From: Heliocidaris tuberculata
Lineage: Eukaryota > Echinodermata > Echinoidea > Camarodonta > Echinometridae
Direction of reading: 5' to 3'
Assembly (NCBI GenBank): GCA_025618425.1
Contig: CM046838.1
Span: 21,151,211 to 21,215,210 of the forward strand
DNA: 64,000 nucleotides
Of this stretch, positions 1 through 12,500 are shown piece by piece (position 1 is the first letter of the stretch; every line of letters begins with the position of its first letter). Below the pieces are notes generated by a model. That model searched no databases. It saw only the letters and a list, made by a program, of their open reading frames with translations, and was not told the origin of the DNA. Both the position numbers and the translations under genes were made by a program.

Positions 1-1585
1 TCAGGTTTACTGGGGGACCAACATCAACATCATGAGTATTGGTCATAACCTGTGTCGTACGACGAAATGATGTAGGACACACTAACAAAGTCGTAAACAA
101 GTTGCAGGATGTATAGGGCCTGTCATAATTCGAAAGTTGTATAGCTACTGAAATTATAATTCCACAGTATCGTTCATGTCTGCGAGTATCAATTTGACAT
201 TGCGTTCAATAATGACATTGAACGCATGACTGTGGCGGTTCTGTGGACACAGGGCTTATGTGCCAAACCGAGATTAATGCCATAAATTTTTAGATTATAT
301 GGATAGCCTTCATGTTAGAGCAGCATTATGTCGCAGTGAATTCATTTAAATATTACACCTTTCACATTTCTCGAAATATCAAAGTCAGACTATATGGCTG
401 ATACTTCTAGTCAAACTTGCGAAAGGTCACTCCCCGAATATTGTTACACCGATAAAGAGTGATGTATGAATATTGTATTACATGCTTCATTACTTTTGCT
501 GCCCTTTTAACAACATTAAAAAAAGAGAGAATTTATATTAAAACACTAAAGTGCTATATTATCCTTTAGTATATCCAATATTTTCTCGTAAATAATCTTT
601 CATAAGTCATTAAGCAGTACTTTACTCTACTTATTCGGTCATTTCAAATAAATCTTGTGATAGATGATTAAAAGAATGCAGGTTTATTTCCGATTATGTT
701 GTTGTTTACTTATCCTCTTCAAGTGTTTTCTGGAGAAAAGACATCTTAAAGGATATCAAAACAATAAGAAACACATCAAGACACACACCCACATGATGGC
801 ATTTGTATTTTTAACAGTAATCGAAAGCTTAAAAATTTAGGACATTACATCTTTATATCATATTTTTTCTTGAAAAAAACCCAAACAAGACAAAACAAAA
901 TCCATGCAGGTTTAAATGGTACCACTCGCCCACTTTCATGATGTAAGCAGTTAATTATAACACGAACTATGAAGCTATAATAGTCTGCTTACAGGTGAGT
1001 GGGTTTTCACAAAATAGAGATAACCGATAGCCTCGTTTTAGAATGCCTTCAGATATTTACAACAAAATTGATCATGAATCAGGTCCGGAACATCAACATA
1101 TCTGGCACAGCTTTTTATACAAACAGAACCTGAACAAAATCGGAACATATTCATTTAGTTCCATTCCAATTTCTTTTTCGCTAATACCAGAAGTGCAGAT
1201 TATCTTTAAGAGAAGTAATAACTGGTGGGGGTTGGTTGGCTTAATAATAAAGTTAACTCGTAATCACAGCCAAGAGCTTGATGGGGCAAAATGTCACTGT
1301 AAATAGACGATTCACCGGCAGCATTCATTAAGGGCGTCTAAAGTGGGTTTATTTAATTAAGCAAAAGGTGCTGGACGCTTTACATCGAGAAGAGACGGCG
1401 CTTGAAGGAAGAAGGTAAGGAGAAAAAGAACGGGGAATATGGGACAGATGATTGTGTGAATGAAGGAGCAGATGAAGAGAGGGGATTGGAAGATAGGAAG
1501 GAAGGGGCCACGAGGTCATCGCCTGCAAACTTGACACAAGATTGTAAATTGGAATTCGTTTGATAAAGATATTGCAAGTACTAAA
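1..1585. other. Unassigned AT-rich DNA
   Basis: I see no gene here. The frame at 1043-1306 has no recognisable domain and no convincing splice context. A purine-rich (A/G) tract runs from about 1366 to 1510 just before the satellite array, and produces minus-strand frames rich in Ser, Leu and Pro that I do not consider coding. Confidence 0.6.
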
Positions 1586-3485
1586 AGTTGCAGTAGTATA
1601 TGAATAATATGACTGATCGCAAAACAGCAGTATTAGCGAAAGAGTAGCTCCCAGTCGTAAGTGATATACGACTGATTGCAAATCAGTAGTATGACCCATA
1701 GAGTTGCGACCGGTCGTAAGTGATATACGACTCATCGCAGATCAGCAGTTTTAGCGACGAATCGCAAGTGACATTTGCTTGATTCCAAATCAGTAGTAAT
1801 AGCCACAGACTTGCGACCAGTCGCAAGTGATATTCGACTGATTCCAAATCAACAGCATTAGAAGAAGAGTTGCCACCAGTCGCAAGTCAAATCAACAGCA
1901 TTAGAAGAAGACTTGCGACCAATCGCAAGTGACATACGACTGATTGCAAATCAGTAGTATAAGCCAGAGTTGCGACCAGTCGGAAGTGATATACGAATGA
2001 ATGAAAATCAGCAGCATTAGAAGAAGAGTTGCGACCTGTCGCAAGTGACATACGACTGATTGCATATCAGCAATATTAGCCAGAGTTACTAGCATTTGTA
2101 AGTGATATACGACTAATGGCAAATCAGTAGCAATACCCGAAGAGCTTCGACTAGTCGCAAGTGACATACGACTGATTCCAAATCAGCAGTATGAGCCACA
2201 GAATTGCGACCAGTTGCAGTAGTTTATGAATAATATGACTGATCACAAATCAGCATTAATAGCAAAAGAGTTGCTACCAGTCGTAAGTGATATACGACTG
2301 ATTCCATTTCAATTGTATTTAATAGCCACAGTTGCGACCAGTCGTAAGTGATATACGACTGTCTCCAAATCAGCAGCATTAGAAGAAGAGTTGCGATCAT
2401 TCGCAAGTGACATACGACTGATTGCAAATCAGCAATATTAGCCAGAGTTACTAGCAGTTGCAAGTGATATACGACTAACGGCAAATCAGCAGCAATATCC
2501 CAAGAGCTTCGACTAGTTACTGTAGCAAGTGACATATGACTGATTCCAAATCAGCAGTATGAGCCACAGAATTGCGACCAGTTGCAGTAGTTTATGAATA
2601 ATATCACTGATCTCAAATCAGCATTATTAGCAAAAGAGTTGCTACCAGTCGTAAGTGATATACGACTGATTGCAAATCAGGAGTTTGAACCACAGAGTTG
2701 CGACCAGTCGTAAGTGATATACGACTGATTCCATTTCAGTTGTATTTAATAGCCACAGTTGCGACCAGTCGTAAGTGATATACGACTGTCTCCAAATCAG
2801 CAGCATTAGAAGAAGAGTTGCGATCAGTCGCAAGTGACATACAACTGATTGCAAATCGGCAGTATTAGCCAGAGTTGCGACCAGTCGCAAGTGACATTTG
2901 ACTGATACCAAATCAGCAGTATGAGCCGCAGAATTGCGACCAGTTGCAGTTGTATGTGAACAATGTGACTGATCGCAAATCAGCAGTTTTAGCAAAAGAG
3001 TCGCTACCAGTCGTAAGTGAAATACAACTGATTCTAAATCAGCAGGACGTGCCACAGAGTTGCGACCAGTCATAAGTGACATACGACCGATCGCAGATCA
3101 GCAGCAATATCTGAAGACTTCCGACTAGTCACAAGTGACATACGACTGATTGCATTTCAGTAGTATTCGCCAGAGTTGCGACCAGTCGTTAGTGATATAC
3201 GAATGACTGAAAATCAGCAGCATTACCAGAAGAGTTGCGACCAGTCGCAAGTGACATACGACTGATTGAAAATCAGCAGTATTCGTCAGAGTTGCGACCA
3301 GTGGCAAGTGATATTCGACTGATTCTAAATCAGCAGTACTTGCCACAGAGTTGCGACCAGTCGCAAGTGACACACGACTGATTGCAAATCAGCAATATTA
3401 GCCAGAGTTGCTACCGGTTGCAAGTGATATACGACTCATTGCCAATCATTAGTATTACCAAATTAGATGCTGCCAGTCGAAACTG
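1586..3485. repeat. Satellite/minisatellite array, monomer about 57-60 bp
   Basis: About 30 diverged head-to-tail monomers. A typical unit contains TTGCGACCAGTCGCAA, then GTGACATACGA, then CTGATTGCAAATCAG and a variable AGCAGTATTAGCCAGA-type spacer. Counting the unit starting at 3235 gives 57 bp. Each unit holds two dyads: TTGCGAC/GTCGCAA with a 2-nt loop and CTGATT/AATCAG with a 3-nt loop. Variants with GTCGTAAGTGATATACGAC carry a third overlapping dyad. A variant block (TTGCAGTAGT.TATGAATAATAT) recurs at about 1586, 2213, 2581 and 2943, so there is higher-order structure. Because 57 is 19 codons, minus-strand frames stay open for up to 146 codons; I regard these as by-products of the periodicity. 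No transposon ends flank the array. Confidence 0.93.
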
Positions 3486-3569
3486 ATATAAAGAGGTAAA
3501 TCTTTGTTCTTGGTTGAGCTGTAAACTCCATAATAAAATAAGATCCAGATAAATATTTATATAGCATTT

Positions 3570-3610
3570 AGTGGCGTATCTGGACCTTGGCTTTCGGGGG
3601 GGGGGGGGGG
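3570..3610 (+). mobile_element. Left end of a hAT-like MITE with a G15 run
   Basis: The sequence AGTGGCGTATCTGGACC followed by a run of 15 G and then CAAA matches the arrangement seen in the better preserved short elements at 31218 and 32426: terminal repeat, then poly-G about 20-40 bp inside. The partner end is not visible, so this is a truncated copy. Assignment to hAT is by analogy with those copies. Confidence 0.45.
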
Positions 3611-3772
3611 CAAATCATCAGAACAAATTCTTTATAATTCATGCACATGCACAAACTTCTGATTTGTATGTTTGAAGATATTCAAGATTTTATTTGAATA
3701 TATAATAAGAGCGCGTTCAAAGTCGATATATTTGGCTTGATATAATGCCCCAACAGTACCTTGATTTTCGCA

Positions 3773-3850
3773 ATGTTGCATTAAGTTGCATATCACTTGC
3801 GACTGGTTGCAACGCTTTTGCTCATAATGCTAATTTGAAATCAGTCAGGT
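3773..3850 (-). repeat. Detached satellite monomer in inverted orientation
   Basis: Read on the minus strand this segment reproduces the array unit: TGACTGATTTCAAATTAGCA, then AGCAAAAGCGTTGCAACC, then AGTCGCAAGTGATATGCAAC. It matches the variant monomers near 2230-2290 and 2590-2660. It lies about 290 bp beyond the end of the array and on the opposite strand. Confidence 0.75.
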
Positions 3851-3967
3851 CGGAATAGAACACTCTCGAAGAACAAAGTCGAAAGGGACTCTGGGGAAAG
3901 AATGCGCCACAAGATAATGTTCCTGAATGTTTCATATTCAATAGGCAATGATATCAGATAGTTGACA

Positions 3968-3993
3968 CCCCCCCCCCCCCCCCCCCCCCCCCC
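3968..3993. repeat. C26 homopolymer
   Basis: An uninterrupted run of 26 C follows GTTGACA. Its length is likely to be unreliable in the assembly. It is one of more than twenty G/C homopolymers of at least 10 nt in the window. Confidence 0.9.
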
Positions 3994-4290
3994 GAAGAAA
4001 ATGAAGCTTCGCAAACGGAAGGCGACAGAACCAACAGCCAATAACGGCAGAGACAACTACATAAACTGGCAATCATATTGAAATCCCTGATTGAAATCCT
4101 CGGAAATTTTCCTTGGCCTTGGCATTCGGTATGATACCTTCAACTGCAACTTTTTTTTTATTACTAAGGTTCATAATGAAAAATGCACCTGTTTGGGGCT
4201 TTTTATTGCGCATTGAAATGGCATTGATAGATTCGGTTGCAATTTGAATGTGTCTTTGCACAGTAGCTATTGAAGGGGGCATCATGGAAT

Positions 4291-4500
4291 GGGGGGGGGG
4301 GGGCACCGGTCTCGGCAGACTAATGAAGTGCGAGAGAACAAGGTAATCGAATGAGGGGAGAGTGGGAGGGCAGATCATTATCTCAGTTTTGTTTTCCCCC
4401 TCTCCATTTCTCCCTTTCCCAGCTATCCAACCCCCACCCCCATTCCATTGGGGATGGATGGGAACGTCACGCCCTTGTGCCCCCGCTAGCTACGCCATTG
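4291..4500 (-). mobile_element. Degenerate hAT-like MITE, right end recognisable
   Basis: The segment ends in GTGCCCCCGCTAGCTACGCC, followed by ATTG. The reverse complement (CAATGGCGTAGCTAGCGGGG, then GCACAAGGGCG) closely resembles the element end at 18849 (GGCGTAGCCAGG, poly-G, CACAAGGGCGCC). A G13 run lies at 4291-4303. No clean target duplication was found, so the left boundary is approximate. Confidence 0.45.
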
Positions 4501-6520
4501 CCTGTTTTCAACTTAAACACAGTTACTGATCCCTATACATTGTAGACCATCTTTGCTGCCCCCATTTATGATCGGGGCCTGGTAATACACTACGATGCCA
4601 ATTCAAGGACATTTTGTTATAAATGAGATCTGAACCGTGAAATTGAGATCCTGCGTCCGGTTACAGAAACCTCTAGTCCACAATAATTATGGCCTTTTTG
4701 CACAATTATCAATAACATAAATATCATGGACTGTTTGTTTAGTCAGACCTCTCAATTTAACATCTTTTACTTTCCATACCATTGATGTATGATTGCCAAT
4801 GTATACCAAGACGAGTGCATTCCTAGACATAAATCACGGAGGCGCGAACTCGCAGCGTACGTCATTTCAACACGAGCTAAACGACATTGTTTCGCTAACG
4901 ATGCGTTGAATAGGCGGAGAGAGGGAGAGAGACAGAGAGAGAGACTGAGATAGAGAGATGGAGAGAAATAGAGTGGTCGTAATCATTACTTGAGAGTTAA
5001 GTCGACGAGCGAACTGCCTGAATGGACTTCAACGACACGCGACCGGACAGCATATAGAATGGAAACATGATTACCAATGCGTGGGACTGCATGGCTCATT
5101 TCCCATGCGAGTGCTAAATGGGCACCAGTTGCTTTGGGGCGAGCAAAGTGAGTGGTGTTGGGTCAAACCACAGAACAGGATTTCATTTTCCCTCAGATCA
5201 TTGCATTGGATATATTCTAGCTGAATTTCCTTGCTTTGGGCTTTTGTGATTGGGTGGATAACTCGAAGTGGAATTTTTTAATTTGGATTATTTCGAATCA
5301 TGCGGTCACGTGATGGGACAGCATCGCCCCTCCACACACCTCAAACCCAAAGATGACAAACCGATTCCGACCATTGTTGTAAGTATTGCATAGTTTATTT
5401 CCATCGTTGCCTGAAATGTCAAATTAAGTCAACTTATATTTGCATGGTACTGAAACACCATGCTTTCAACAGCATTTTTTAATTCTAAACTTCCTGGTTT
5501 GTTTTGCGTCAATTAACATACTATAATATTGCGGGATTTCGTTTCTTTAAAGGTCCAAATCAGCTTTTGAAAATACATGATGAAAAGTCAATATGAAAGG
5601 TGACGGGAAGCAGAATCAAGTGAGGTGACATTAGTATGAAATTCCTTTGAAATGACTGAACTAGTCATTATGATATCTGTGATGTTAGGGTTATTCGTAC
5701 CCCATTCCGAGATGATTTTCATTATTTCTATTGAATTTGAACAGCGATTTACTTATCAAAATGATACGAATAATAATTATATTAAAACTTTCAGCGATGT
5801 TTTTTCTTACAGTCTGAGTCAAATTAATTAAAACTTCAATAAATTTCACGACTATGTGAAAATTTGAAATAGCACACCTTTGATATTTTTCATTGGAAGT
5901 GAAAAAGATCGTGTATCATTAACTGAATTTGGGATCTTCTAAGCAGAGTAGAAAGAGAGGTTTGTATATTTGGACGTTTTATGAAAAAGTGGTGCTTGAA
6001 TGATCTATGCGAATCGGAAATAACCATCATTGTTCGTTCTTATAAAGGCCGAACAACTTGGATCGAACATGTAATTAAAGCTACTCAGCAATTATGAGCT
6101 TGGTATTGTTATTAGTAGTGTGCTTCATTAAGTTCCATTATCCCCTTAAGTTAGGAGACAAAATGAACGACGATATTAAAATTCCAGTGTCCATCATGTT
6201 CCTTATATTTAAAATTAATGAAAAAATAAGCATTGCCAGTTACCTAAAAAGTCACTTTGGTCATTAATTTGCCTCTAATAGCAAAAGTGAAACTTTGTAA
6301 AGGAGAAATCCCATCATAAACTTTTAGATGTCTAAGTTATCTGTTTTCTCCCGAGAGAAGGGAAATTTCAACTTAAATCTTTGGCTCCTCGTCGATGTTT
6401 TTATGAGTCTTTGAATTTATGATGGCGAAATTAAGAATAAAGACAAACATTGCGTGCGCAGGGAATTTTAGTAAGTGGGTTAACATGTTTACGCTTCCCC
6501 ATTCTATGTTATTGTTAAGT
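4501..6520. other. Unassigned sequence
   Basis: No gene or clear transposon seen. A (GA)-rich patch lies at about 4916-4970. The block 5240-5390 is of mixed composition, with GGATTA, GGTCACGTGATG and CAAAGATG motifs that resemble homeodomain, E-box and TCF sites. Such short motifs occur by chance, so I do not call an enhancer. Confidence 0.5.
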
Positions 6521-6676
6521 GTACAGTGATAATATACCGATTAAATTACGTAGGAGCCCTTTTCACACTACGTTACAAAACTATTTGGATATTTCGTCCG
6601 TACAGTGATAATATATACCGATTAAATTACGTAGGAACCCTTTCACACTACGTTCCAAAAAATATTTGGATATTTA
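6521..6676. repeat. Two-copy tandem duplication, period 79 bp
   Basis: The unit starting GTACAGTGATAATATACCGA at 6521 is repeated from 6600 with few changes: an extra TA, GAGCCC versus GAACCC, and TTACAAAACT versus TTCCAAAAAA. Both copies end in ATTTGGATATTT. This is a recent local duplication. Confidence 0.9.
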
Positions 6677-8278
6677 CAGAGACTGAATAAAGTTCCGAAC
6701 TGCACCAAGCAGGGTTTTTTTTTCTTTTTCCAATGAAATATTGGAAAAATAAACATGACCGCAACGTCATAATAGGTCCGACTTTGCTTTTCTAGCTAAT
6801 GTACAAAATAATAATTATGTTCGTTGAAATCAGGAAGTAAATCAAGAAAAAGGTTCTTATTTGAAATCAGTCAGTAACTGTTTATCAAACAATATCCTTT
6901 TTTATCATTGCCATGATCCACCCAATGCTTCTCCAAAATTAATACAGTATTACAAATGACATGAGAACATTATCCATGTTCTCCAGATAGTCAAAGTTGC
7001 AGTTACCCGCCCTCCATTCCCCACAAAAATGACATGGCCTAAAAGATATACGCTTGCAGAAATGATCTAAACTCGGCCTACATTGCAGACCTTAAAATCA
7101 TCCTAAATAAGATCCGACAACCTTAGATTTGGAAAGAGCGAGAGTAGCCGTGATATTGAAACACGCCACGGAAAATATATTTATTACATTGCATATTTTG
7201 ATTTATTTGCAGACATGTAGGCTAATTCCCAAGTCGGCGTGCTTTTATGCAGACTCAGTGAAAGATCTTTTTGGCCTGTGGAGCAGATTCGATTTTATGA
7301 AAGGGGTTCTTTACTCATGTTAGATTTGAATAAACGCGGAAAGGATATTTTCATTATCTTTTCATTCAAGGAGGAGACGTAATTACGTCTGTTTGGAGCC
7401 AGAAGGGCATTGACTCTATACTTTGACACAGAGTTAACGTCCTTCTGTATCCAAATAGATTTACAGGGATAGAGGGAGGGGAGAAAGTTAAGAGAGAAAG
7501 AAGATGGTAACGGGGAGAGAGAGCGAGAGAGAGAAATATGGAGGAAGGGAGAAATGAAGATATAGTAAGATAGGAAGAGGGAGGGAGGGAAAGAGAGAGA
7601 GAGAGAGAAGGGGGAAGATACGGAGAAATGATATAGGGGCGGGCGGTCGTGAATTAGTATGTCCATATCTATATCAGACAGCAAGGGTGAAATATAAAGC
7701 TCTTTTTCAAATTCAGCCAAAAGTATAAAATCGTATAACAGTGGTCTTAATCTGGGCATCGGGGTTGGTTTGGAGTTTGTTTGTTTGTTTGCTTGTTTGT
7801 TCGTGTTTGTTCGTTCTGTATGAATTTAGACAGATCAATATGATTACATTTTAATGCATTATCTTCGATGTTATCAACAACCATGAGGTTTATGCAAGGC
7901 GTGAGTATGTGTCAGGTGTCAGGTGTATGTGACATCTCTATGCCTTCACTTCTATAAATATCTATTGACTTACAGTAAAATGAAAGATAGTTCTATTTCT
8001 CTGTAAAACCTTCTAGAATCAAACTCTAGCCCTCATTACAAATGACGTTGCATTACACCTATATCACCCTCATCTTTGCTCGGGAGGGCGTATACTTCTT
8101 ACTTGTGTCAAAGGCATATATCAGGGCACCACTGAACGTTTTTTTCTGTAACTATAACTCAAACATCTAAAGAGTTTCCTGGCTAGTATTCCCCGGTGGT
8201 AACTCTATGATATTTGCCTGTTAAATGGTGTGGTATGTATATCTTCGAAATGGATCGTGATAATTATCGATCTTGCTC
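6677..8278. other. Unassigned sequence with a purine tract
   Basis: No gene seen. 7465-7620 is a GA-rich purine tract (GAGAGAGAG runs), which explains the Ser/Leu/Pro-rich minus frame across 7295-7759. A short TTTGTTTG microsatellite lies at about 7775-7812. Confidence 0.5.
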
Positions 8279-8680
8279 ATAATGATTACAATAATAATAA
8301 CAATAATGAGATTTGTAAGGCGCCAAATCCACTTGATATCAAATGCTCAAGGCCCAGTAAGTATACAAGATTTTTAAAAATATATGTTATACAAACGACA
8401 ACATGAGTAGATAGAAAATATTAAAAAGGAAATAAACATTAATTATAGGCCAAATTAAAGAGATCAAACGTTTTTAGATTATTTCTGAACGTCCCAACCG
8501 ATCTACTGTTTCTAATCTCTCGAGGGAGATCATTCCACAGCGAAGGCCCAGCATGAGCACTGGCTCTCTCTCCCCCACTTTATTAAGCTTAGAAAGAACA
8601 AGTAATCGAGAGTTTTGAGTGTTATCATGATTGTTATAAACACCATGCTCCAGTAAATCAAAGTGAAATGTCAACAAATT
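8279..8680 (-). mobile_element. 3' end of a CR1/L2-type LINE (RT C-terminus plus 3' UTR)
   Basis: On the minus strand, bases about 8580 to 8442 encode GERASAHAGPSLWNDLP and then REIRNSRSVGTFRNNLKTF, ending in TAA at 8441-8439. This is the Gly-Pro-x-Leu-Trp-Asn box and the following Lys-x-x-Leu-Lys segment typical of the extreme C-terminus of non-LTR reverse transcriptases. Just upstream, in another frame, is NSRLLVLSKLNK, which corresponds to the basic segment preceding that box, so one frameshift has occurred. After the stop there is a short UTR with GAGCATTTGATATCAAGTGG and GGCGCC, and the element ends in an (ATT)n-like tail at about 8281-8310. It is strongly 5'-truncated, with no catalytic core, and is dead. 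Confidence 0.85.
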
Positions 8681-11096
8681 ACGTTATTTTGGAGTACGTA
8701 CTGAACGTTGAAAATAGGAATGTGCATTTTTGACTAGCCATTAATTGTAAAAACAAAACAAAGCAAACACAAACAAACAAGCAAACAAAAACGCATACGC
8801 TTTGTGAATACGTAGGTTTCCATTGTTTTATTTTACCCTTTTAACGATTTTCTCATCTCATAGAAATGATTACAAAGTGAAGGACAGTACCACATTTCGT
8901 AGCCATGAATGCAATGCGCGTCATGGCTATACCAATTTGTATCCACCCATAAATAGGCCAGCTAAAAATGATGGAGATTTAATTGTGAGGCGATCTATAC
9001 TCTACCTTCAAGCCCCTTACATACTAAGGGGCATGCCTTGCGATGAGTTAGCCACTATAAATGCGTGGGAGGGGCAGATCCGGGATGTCACGGAGGTCCA
9101 GATCCCCCTTTTTAATTCTCATCAGTTTTATTTTTTTCTGCGGGGGGGGGGGGGGGGGGGGGGGGGCGGGGGGCGGGGGTGGACCCCCTTCTAAGCTAGT
9201 CATATATATGTATTTGCTTGTCATGCTTTTGGCGATTTGTACACTACCCCCCCCCCCCCCCCCTTACAAAACCATGGAGCCGCCAATGCGGAGATGCATT
9301 GGCGATCGACAATCGTTATCCAATGACTTCGAGTTACCTCCCATCCACACGCCCAGAGCTCCGCTTTTAATCGATAGCAATTGGCCGGTCGTATAGTTTT
9401 TGGCGCGCAGGTCCCGGAATTATTAAGATCACTTGTTATAAAATGAGTTTAGTATAACATGGTGATAGAAAGCTTACTCCACACTGTAACTTAATGCAAT
9501 AGATAAATTCACTTACAGATAGGATGTTAATCCCCCATGCATGATCATCATCAGCAATTTAAAGATTTCCAAGTTCTAGTTTATTGGTTTTACTACTTTG
9601 TTACCGACTCACTTTACAATTTTACAATTGCATTAGCGGACAATTAATATAGTTATAGTTTAGGTGTAAAATGAATAAAATGAGTTATGTTCACTGTATC
9701 ACGTTGTAAGTTACTTGTTACTTGTTTCACTCCGTGATAAAAATAGTAGTGTAATGTGCACTTAGGAAAATAATGTCAAATAACTAGAAAGGTATACATG
9801 ATTGTGAAATAAAATGAAATCAGTTCAATAAATTATTTAGCTTTTAAGAAAGGCACACTGTTGGTTACCAAATATATATATATATAGCGAGAGAGGTGTG
9901 GATGTGTGTACCGTTCGGTTGAACCATGTTAAATTTAGATATGTAAACAGATATATGATGGAACGAAATGAAGCAGGTCACTCGGTGTATTAGCTTTCTG
10001 CTCCTGGCCTTCTTCAAGTTTATTTGCTAGATCAAACAGAATTAAACAAGTCATAATAACGAGCAACTTAACAAAACTAAAGACAACAGAACATAATTAT
10101 CATAAAGCTGGCAACATAAATCGATAAGAATAAGTGAAATTGAAAAGATGTTAATCGGCGGGATTAAGTGAAATGACGAAAAAGGAACTCAACAAAAGTA
10201 AGCATGCATGGTAGGCAAAGTAAACATATTGCACAGAACACCTACACATTACACACGAGACAACATATACATTTGCTTCGACCTTAAAAGTCAGACTTTT
10301 GTTTAGAACGTCCTAAAATGAGTCCGATTTTTATTTCAAACTCTTTTCTCCATCTCCATTATAATATTGTGTTTTCCGCAAGTGCAATCTCGGCGCCTGT
10401 TGCGATCTCGACCCCCCCCCCCCCCCCCCCCCCCATTGCTATATGAAGGGAAAAGTGCAATGTGAATAAAAAGCACATTGTTTTTTTGTTTTTTTTATAC
10501 CATTTTAGTTTCTATCTCAACATTCTACAAACTCGTCCCAGATTTGTGATATAATGATAATTGCAGTTGTTGGAAGATTACCTTCCATGATCTATTCAGC
10601 TATCATCCGAGAAATGAATGTCTGAAAGGCTTATTACGCTAAGTGTTTTATCACGCCATATTACACACATACGGGCTGCACGGTGTAATGGCCTAGTCTT
10701 TTGTTTACTGACGACTTAAGTGGTCTGTTACAGGTGTAACGCCACATTTACTGTATTTTTTTTCTGGTGGGATGGTACATGCCCTTGTATTGAATTTACA
10801 CCGACAAAATTCAATATTACATCCCCTTTTCTTTACAGAGATATGTATTTTTATCGTTGAATCTAATCGATTCTATACCCCTATATACTTTTCACCCTTC
10901 AGGTATGAAAAAAATCACTTTATAGCGCCCCTTATAATGTATTGTCAGGACTTATCTTTCAAAATGCCACTTGATTAAATGAGCTTCTACGAAACGAAAT
11001 GCCCTATCGCGCTCTTCACATATAATTATTTGATTCTGGACTTTTGAAATGGTTTTCTTTTTATTTTATTTTGTTCATGCACACTTTCTCAATATA
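8681..11096. other. Unassigned sequence with homopolymers
   Basis: No gene supported. Contains G25 at 9142-9166 followed by G-rich sequence, C17 at 9247-9263, a short (AT) run at about 9871-9885 and C23 at 10412-10434. The frames at 8823-9396 are driven by the G run. 9990-10260 is A-rich on the plus strand and could be an old minus-strand LINE 3' UTR, but nothing diagnostic is visible. Confidence 0.5.
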
Positions 11097-11594
11097 CAGT
11101 GTGAATCAATAAAAAGGATACTCATTTTCAAGCCCTTATGTTTAAAAAACCAAGTAGAATTGCTGAAATATATTTTAATGGTATGATAGTTGATAATGTC
11201 TTCTTTAATTTGATACCCTACTTACTAAAATGGGATCAAGGATGATTGAGCACTGGCCAATTTTACAAAGCATATCAAAATCGCCTTTGATCAAGTTTGG
11301 GATGAATGGTGTATAGGAGTTACTTTTATTATGAGTGCATTCAATTGGAATGGGGACAATTCAACCTAACCGCGGGCTGACCATCCATTTCACTCAAAAC
11401 TTGGGCACAGGCAAATTTGACATGAATCAGGAAAAATGCTATCAGCTTTCCATGGTCAGATTTTATTGATCAAGGTGTCAAATTAAAAGGAACATGATGG
11501 GCTACAATGTGAATATCTTTGACTAGATCTGTATTTACTGATTGAAACGATATTTAATTTTGCATCGGGGTTTCCTTTTTATCGACTAACACTG
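11097..11594. mobile_element. Tc1/mariner-like MITE, TA target site
   Basis: Terminal inverted repeats of about 26 bp: the left end begins CAGTGTGAATCAATAAAAAG and the reverse complement of the right end begins CAGTGTTAGTCGATAAAAAG. The element is flanked by TA on both sides (11095-11096 and 11595-11596). About 498 bp with no coding capacity, so non-autonomous. The CAGTG start plus TA duplication is characteristic of Tc1/mariner-group elements; the family name cannot be given without a library search. Confidence 0.75.
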
Positions 11595-12454
11595 TATAGC
11601 TGCATTTTCATCTTGAAGTATAATCAATCATATAACAATTAGATAATTTTTCCTGGTGTGATCTTAACTGCACTTCACCCTTCCAAATATGAAACGAAAG
11701 TGTATACCCCTAAATGATATTATCCCTCCAAATTATGAGGAAAAAAAATGCCCTTCACCGGATAGTCATGACTAGCATATCATGTGAAGATAGATGCGCA
11801 GGTGTTCCACCTAGGCCTACCCGTCGGAGGGTAACACGACCTCTCCCTGGCGGACGCCAACGATAAATATTTCCCCAATCCTGGAGTACCACTTCACCTT
11901 TAAACGATAGCAACTCCATACCCGTCACCCTCATGGCGTTCCTCTGTTCTCAAAATATTACAGGAAGGATAGAATAATAGGTGAGATCAGGGATAGTAGG
12001 TCTAAAATGGCGCTTCAGGATTTATTTCTCTCCGCGGAGTCGCTCTTTAGAAAGCAATATCGTTCCCAATATTTCTCTTTCGTTTTCTGACGTTCCTTCC
12101 TCTCTCTCTTTATTTCTCTCTCCTCCACCTCTGTCCTCATCTATCTCGCTCTCTCTCTTTCTCTCTCTTTCTCTCTATACACCTGTTTATTTGTTTCACT
12201 GTCGTCATATTAATCTTTTCATCACCCTATGGTATATATCTGATAAAAACAAGAGAAATATTTTACTTCAAAGGTTTAAAGTTAAAATTGTTTAAACTTT
12301 CGATTTTTCTCTCGTCTTGTGTTTTCTCTCTCTCTCTCTCTCTCTCTCTCACCTCTCTCACTTTTTGTTCCCCTTTTCTTCTCTCTTTCTATTGTCTGGT
12401 CTTAACTCCCCCCCCCCCCCCCTGTCTCTCTCACTCCTCTCTTTCATAATCCTT

Positions 12455-12500
<46 letters not shown>

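Noticed and set aside
1586..3485. CRISPR-like array
   Set aside because: Monomers are contiguous and diverged with no unique spacers, and the context is eukaryotic.
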